NCBI GenBank assembly: GCA_012295275.1
Contig: CM022672.1
Span: forward strand, 29,445,972 to 29,485,971
Direction of reading: 5' to 3'
DNA: 40,000 bases
Origin: Chrysomallon squamiferum
Taxonomy: Eukaryota; Mollusca; Gastropoda; Neomphalida; Peltospiridae
Positions within the stretch are counted from its first letter, which is position 1. The number at the start of each line of letters is the position of its first letter. Made by a program: the position numbers and the translations under genes. The notes beneath the pieces are model-generated. The model was not told the origin of the DNA and did not search any database. It was given only the letters and a program-made list of their open reading frames with translations. Below, piece by piece: positions 34,797 to 40,000 of this stretch.

Positions 34797-35049
34797 GTGT
34801 ATTTTGTCTGTGTGAGTATGTATTTTATTATTTACTCTGTTTTTGAAAATAGCATACATTTTAGCATGCATAATGTAATAACCAGTGTTTGCAGCTGTCT
34901 TTCTGTCGGTCTGACTGGCTGTAAACTTAAAACGATTTTAATAAAATACGTATCTTTTTAGAAAATCCACTGATTTTTGCAATTAAAACTAAATTAATAT
35001 ATTTATGACTAGAATACAGAAAGAATAATGCTCTGTGAAGGACACGTAG

Positions 35050-35090
35050 TTTGAAACGCGGCCGAACTCGGATCAATCCCCGTAAAAGAA
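35050..35090 (+). mobile_element. Possible tRNA-derived SINE fragment
   Basis: GATCAATCC (35071-35079) fits the Pol III B-box consensus exactly and is flanked by GC-rich sequence (GCGGCCGAACTCG). No A box was seen, so this is weak. Confidence 0.25.
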
Positions 35091-35269
35091 ACGTTCGCCT
35101 ATTTACTCGTTCCAACGTTTAACTTATAACTGATGTAACAATGACAGTGGTGTAGTTATGTTTTCTTGTAAAGCATTTTGTTTCTAAAGGAAAAACCTCG
35201 CGGTGTTTCATTGAATATATAATGACAAATGTTTGCGATCTAATATCAGTGATATATAACATCAGCAAA

Positions 35270-35282
35270 CAACAACAACAAC

Positions 35283-35331
<49 letters not shown>

Positions 35332-35440
35332 GTAGTAGTAGTAGTAGTAGTGGTAGTAGTAATAGTAGTAATATTTAAAGTAGTAGATATAGTAATAACA
35401 GTAGCATTAGTAATAATAGTAGTAATAATAATAGCAACAG
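35270..35440. repeat. (AAC)n / (AAT)n / (AGT)n compound microsatellite
   Basis: A short AAC run, about 17 AAT units, then AGT-type units with interruptions. Confidence 0.95.
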
Positions 35441-35890
35441 TGGCAGTAGAAGTGACGTCATTGTACAAATTACAGCCACACTCCTCCAGTAGTATGTTCA
35501 AAAATTATTGAAAAATTGTTACAGAAAACTATTAATGAATATTATTATCTTCTAAACGAAACAAATTTAAATTGTCCTAAATTATGAAGTGTTTACTGCT
35601 ATAATCTACTACTCGACCTAACTTTGCCTCTTATTAAAATGTCAGGATTGCGAGAATTTGGAAATGGTAGAGGCGGGGCTTAGACAGACTCATAAGTCAC
35701 TCACCCGAGCGACACCTACCGGCCTGTAGGCTAATCGTAAAATGAAAGGTCATTCATCTCAAAACATTGCCGATTGTTCTGCTTTGTTTCTGGAATCGCG
35801 TTTCTTGATAAACGTCACAGTTAACATGAGGCCCTATCAAGGTGAAATAAATTAAATACAAGAATATATCAAGCAAGGTAGTTTAAAACC

Positions 35891-35892
<2 letters not shown>

Positions 35893-35947
<55 letters not shown>
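35893..35947. repeat. (AAT)n microsatellite
   Basis: About 18 AAT units. An (AAAT)n run follows at 36015-36038. Confidence 0.95.
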
Positions 35948-35949
<2 letters not shown>

Positions 35950-36749
35950 GAAATAAATAATTAATAAAACCAATAAAAACATAAATACATACATAAAAAA
36001 ATAAAAAACAAAATAAATAAATAAATAAATAAATAAAATATCCCTAACAGTACCTCTAAACTCTGATAACCTCCCTCTCAGGGCCTCATTTTCTGATATC
36101 TGTTACTATAAAAACTATTTCCAGGGTCATTTCATGTAACCTCAGTGTTCTGATAACATATTCTCTTGCGATTCTTACTCTGTCTTGCTCTAGCTTGAAA
36201 TTCTCAGTTTCTTTTACCCGCTTAAAACCTGTTCTGTGTGCAAAACTTTCTGCCTCATAATATTTTGCTTTTAACATAGGTATTAGTAAATTACTTCATT
36301 TTTTAAAGAGATTTTCTGCTTGTTTCTGAATATCCATAATGATGATAATTTAAACCTAAACACTGATTTTTATTTTATTAATTTTATTTTTGTTTCAGTT
36401 TATTTTAGAATTCTTTTAATATTTATGCTTTATAAACTATAATAGTTAGTCCTGCAGTGATGATGATGATGATGATAATGATAATGATAATAATTAAAAA
36501 TTAAATTAAAAAAACAATGAAAATGCAACTTTTTGATTATTTTATAACAACTGTAACAAGCATAACAACAACAACAACTAAAATCGATATCAGTAACAAT
36601 ATTAAAAATAAAATACAGTACATAGATTACTGATATACAAAGCGTATCCATACACATACACAGTCACTCACAGAGACACACAGACACACATACATACAGA
36701 CATACATATATACGCACATTATAACAATCGTGGAATCTTATATTTCTAG

Positions 36750-36800
36750 TGTTCGGATGACTGGAAGATTTTACGCAATGATCTGTATGGGAAACAGATG
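36750..36800 (+). CDS. HSPA12-like gene, 17-codon candidate microexon
   Basis: Fifty-one bases between TTTCTAG and ATG|GTATGT, phase 0 at both ends, encoding CSDDWKILRNDLYGKQM without a stop. Joining the flanking exons without it gives an unbroken match in length to the vertebrate HSPA12 sequence after FEKFKM. The exon would therefore add a 17-residue insert, and may be alternative or lineage-specific. Confidence 0.6.
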
Positions 36801-37958
36801 GTATGTTTCATTTAACTCCCTGTAAAATCTGCTTTCACTCCAAACAAAACAAATAAAGAAAACTGTCATATCCGTTAGACAGACTGTATATTGTCTGTCT
36901 GTCAGTACGTGTATATCTGTGTATATATGTATGTACGTACTGTTTCTTATATACTTCGAGGCTAGCGTCGTTATTACATAAGCAGCTTATCCCCTGCACA
37001 CACATATATGCACAAATACTCACAGATGCACAATGCCATACACTCCCACGTATGCATGCGCATATAGCATGCTACAAAAATGAAACCAACCTGCTGATAG
37101 GCTGAATAAGCTTTTTTTTTTTTCTTCTTTTTTTTTTTTTTTTTTCTTTTGAAATATTTTAAAATAGAATCGGAAATAAACATGGATCTTATATAAGCGG
37201 TGAACAAAATTTTCAATACCGAAACTCACCCGATTCCATATTTCGTACTAAACGAAAGGAAAAGTACTACTAGACTTTATAGGACAGACTACGATTCGCT
37301 AAACAAAAGTCCTAACATCTGACGTCTAGTAAACAGTTTAATAAGAAGTGAACAAACAACCGCGCATATTATTACATGTAGCTGACACATAAATCAAAAT
37401 AAGAAAGGAAAAGAGGAAGGGAGGACCGATCCTAACACACTTAACACGTCATGAAAACTGGCTACTGTTGTATATTGATATCAGTATGGGTTTAATAAAG
37501 CAATATATTAAACAGACGTTTGGTTATTTCCTTAGATACCCCATCATGGAGTTTTAATTACCTTGTTACTGGTTTGTTTGCTAATGACAAAATAAAAACA
37601 ACGAGAAGATGCAACAATTAGTTACTTTCCTGGTTATCATATATAAAGTATTTCTGAGTGTTTGTACACATGTTTATTTGTATGTATGTGAATGTGTGTG
37701 TGGTGTATTTGGTATGTGATAATGTACATCTGTATGTATATATGTTTGTGTGTATGTTATTACAGTCAAATTTTGATCATACATTTGTTTCGTGTGCAAG
37801 ATATCGTCGACATTTAAATTATAGTCTTAGCCAGGTGCATCCTTGAAAGCTTTTTTTTTACTTTACTATTAACAAAGTCTAGTGGGAAGTTCAAATACTA
37901 TAATCTCTCTCTCGTCGGTATTGAACAGATATTTGTATTGTTTATTTTCTCCACGCAG
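36801..37958 (+). other. Intron of the HSPA12-like gene
   Basis: GTATGT donor to ACGCAG acceptor. It holds a T-rich tract at 37111-37147 interrupted by C, and TG/TATG-rich DNA near 37660-37760. No coding signal. Confidence 0.65.
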
Positions 37959-38180
37959 CAACTAACTAAGGACACACACCTGTACGCCAGCAACGGACAG
38001 CCGTTCCCAGCACTGAAAATCTTCTCCTACGCTCTCCGTTTCTTCAAGGACCACGCCCTGGAGCAGCTGAGCGATCAGTGCTGCATAAACATGCTCAACT
38101 GCGACGTCCGCTGGGTGATCACCGTCCCCGCGATCTGGAAGGCACCAGCCAAGCAGTTTATGAGACAAGCAGCGTACGAC
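37959..38180 (+). CDS. HSPA12-like gene, ATPase domain exon
   Basis: Seventy-four codons, phase 0 at both ends (CCACGCAG acceptor, TACGAC|GTAAGA donor). It encodes KIFSYALRFFKDHALEQL, then VRWVITVPAIWKAPAKQFMR and QAAYD. This is the highly conserved HSPA12 block (WVITVPAIWK-PAKQFMR-AAY) in subdomain I of the Hsp70-type nucleotide-binding fold. GC content and codon use are noticeably higher than in the flanking introns. Confidence 0.95.
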
Positions 38181-38857
38181 GTAAGAATATAAATAAAACT
38201 GTCTGAAAACAAAATACTGAATTTCGACATTAATTATTCCACTATAATGTTCAAAACAACGTTCATTTAATATACCACTGGGTTTTATTTTCTCGTTTAT
38301 GATGATGATGCTGACCACAAAACTTAATTTTAGAATTAACGGATTAAATATAATTGGAATTTGTTAAAATTTAAATAAATAATTAATTAATTATTATGAT
38401 TTATTGATTCAAGTTTTAACATTTCCTCTCGTGACATAAAATCAACCCCCTCTCACGAGTCTTCAGCAAAAGAAACTTCCTGCACCTATTCCTGTCGACT
38501 GGCTTTTTTTTCTGGGCTAACCCAACAATCATTATTAATTGTCACAGTATTTTATTTTTAACGGTTTCTCAGCTGGTTCTTTCATTACTAAAACTTTACG
38601 GGTGTCAAGTCAAACACACACGAATTTCTCCAGCAAAACTCAGCTATCATCAGTCTATCGTCCCAACAAATCCATGCATCCATAATGCCATAAACATCCA
38701 TAACGCCATGGGCGCTAGGATCCAGGTGACCGACTACTTCATCACATCATTAGCCAATGAGCTACAGCCTATTTTTTGTTTGAATACAGGATTTATTTAT
38801 TCGTAAATCTGATTGGTGGTTATTATATTTAACTATGTAAAATTAATTATCAAACAG
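38181..38857 (+). other. Intron of the HSPA12-like gene
   Basis: GTAAGA donor to AAACAG acceptor. No feature recognised. The part near 38440-38770 is less AT-rich than most introns here. Confidence 0.7.
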
Positions 38858-39053
38858 GCAGGAATGGTTTCTCCTGGCTTGCCAGACCAGATGTTAATCG
38901 CTTTGGAACCGGAAGCAGCCTCCATCTATTGCCGGAAATTGAAGGTGTACGAGCTTGTTCCGGAATCTCCCGTGCAGCGCCCTCTACAGTCACCAAGACG
39001 ATCTGTGCTTGAACCGTTAAACACGACTAGCGTGTGCTCGGATTTTACCGAAG
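38858..39053 (+). CDS. HSPA12-like gene, exon with the EPEAASIYC block
   Basis: Phase 0 at the start and one base left at a GAAG|GTACGT donor. It encodes AGMVSPGLPDQMLIALEPEA and ASIYCRKLKVYELVPESP, a hallmark HSPA12 block, then a Ser/Pro-rich linker ending DFTEG. A second donor, GTAAGT at 39072, is also in phase and would add six codons. In HSPA12 proteins the next conserved block is the VVDCGGGTVD loop, which lies beyond the window. Confidence 0.93.
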
Positions 39054-39853
39054 GTACGTGGTCAAGAAACTGTAAGTAATTTTACTTGGTTTCTCTTTGG
39101 TGTTTGATTATTGCTTTTGTTATTGTCATGCTTTGTTCATGTCATGCTTTATTCAGTCTGCTTATTTTAAAATTTTTAAATACCTTTGTTAATTAAATAA
39201 ATAATCAATGTGTGCGTTATTTATTTATTTATTTAAATATATTATCAGAAATCATTTTGAATGATTTTTGAAAAATTGTAAAGCTTTTTTGTGCTTTTTC
39301 AGTAATAGATCCTAAGATATGTCTTTTTATAAAATTAAATAACACAGACTGTATTGTTTATATTAAAGCATATTTTTATTGTGCTTTCTATAACAGACAT
39401 GTATAACACTGTTATTATTTTACTACTATACTACTGCTGCTACTACTATTACTACTACTACTTAAACCGATGTGATGTGACGCATTGGGCACAGGACAGG
39501 CGGGACGCTTTGAAAAAAAAAGAGAAAGCAAAACAAATGCAACGAAACTAAATAATCACGTTCTAATAACAAAAAAAAAAAAAAAAAAAAAAATAAAAAT
39601 AATAATAACAATGTAGACGGTCCGCAGGAAAGAAAACTATGCGGACTTAATATTTTCAGATGAGTTGGGAAGAAATAATTAATTTATGACATTAAACATT
39701 CCAGTTATTCAGCTCTTGTATATCCGCTCTCCACAATGGCCGCCAGAGTGCTTCCTGCGGAAATGTCTACACCAAGCTATACCATGCATGTTTATCTGCT
39801 TATTAACTGTTTTTGTGTGTCTTATTAACACTAAATATATGTTGTTATTGCAG
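39054..39853 (+). other. Intron of the HSPA12-like gene
   Basis: Contains AT-rich sequence, a short run of CTACTA-type triplets near 39418-39465 and a poly-A tract at 39571-39593. No coding signal apart from the alternative donor noted in the preceding exon. Confidence 0.55.
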
Positions 39854-39919
39854 AAATGCCAAAATTACGGTCACCGTTTGATTTGGCTTCAAATCAAATG
39901 TTGGAGACCAAAATGAAAG
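39854..39919 (+). CDS. HSPA12-like gene, 22-codon candidate exon
   Basis: Sixty-six bases between TATTGCAG and AAAG|GTGTGT. The phase is one base at both ends, so it joins the preceding exon in frame and can be skipped without a frameshift. It encodes EMPKLRSPFDLASNQML followed by five more residues. It falls in the variable linker before the VVDCGGGTVD block, where insertions are tolerated. No homology evidence is available by eye. Confidence 0.55.
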
Positions 39920-40000
39920 GTGTGTCTATTATTTTGCCCTTTTGTTATGTACTGTGTTGTCTTTTCTCATCTCTGAATTCTGCGACCTGTCATGAATAAA
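39920..40000 (+). other. Start of the next intron; gene continues past the window
   Basis: Follows a GTGTGT donor. The second half of the HSPA12 ATPase domain, including the expected DCGGGT motif, is not in the window. Confidence 0.6.

Larger units (their letters stand above)
33153..36749 (+). other. Intron of the HSPA12-like gene
   Basis: GTAAGA donor to TTCTAG acceptor. Besides the repeats listed separately it holds two TGACGTCA sites (33692, 33802) and two E-boxes near 34169-34190. The Tyr/Ile/Val-rich frames come from TA/TG-rich tracts. Confidence 0.7.

Overview
The window is AT-rich animal DNA. It has long introns with GT-AG borders, dense simple repeats ((CA)n, (GA)n, (ACAT)n, trinucleotide arrays, poly-A/T) and decayed retroelements. 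Protein content and repeat style suggest a lophotrochozoan, most likely a mollusc such as a cephalopod; that placement is inference. All supported genes are on the + strand. No rRNA, intact tRNA, CRISPR array or bacterial feature was seen.

Region 1 (about 2.7-14.9 kb) is a five-exon gene whose splice phases all agree. It encodes about 732 residues ending in a domain resembling the C-terminal domain of mitochondria-eating protein (Mieap/SPATA18). Upstream of this are a short coiled coil and a long N-terminal region I do not recognise. Intron 1 is 7.8 kb and holds microsatellites, a minisatellite, a tRNA-like SINE fragment and a GC-richer island. Intron 3 holds a degenerate tandem array with a period near 65 bp.

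Region 2 (about 14.9-21 kb) is intergenic. It has two copies of an unknown repeat of about 175 bp, a decayed non-LTR retrotransposon (reverse transcriptase plus C-terminal part) and large (GA)n and (ACAT)n tracts.

Region 3 (about 21-28.6 kb) has a long degenerate tandem array, then a 401-codon coding exon of unknown function ending in a splice donor. A candidate terminal exon with a poly-A signal lies at 28.15-28.52 kb. The 401-codon exon could splice to it, giving a separate gene, or directly and in frame to the HSPA12 exon at 29.9 kb.

Region 4 (about 28.6 kb to the right edge) is an HSPA12-type (Hsp70 family 12) gene. It has a likely promoter and untranslated first exon, then a 3.2-kb exon encoding about 990 low-complexity, probably disordered residues fused to the start of the ATPase domain. 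Further exons follow, including two short symmetric cassette candidates. The gene runs off the window before its second ATPase half.

The most unusual points are the giant disordered N-terminal extension on HSPA12, the two competing in-frame fates of the upstream coding exon, a 17-codon microexon placed inside the Hsp70 fold, and strong local enrichment of the palindrome TGACGTCA in the right half of the window.
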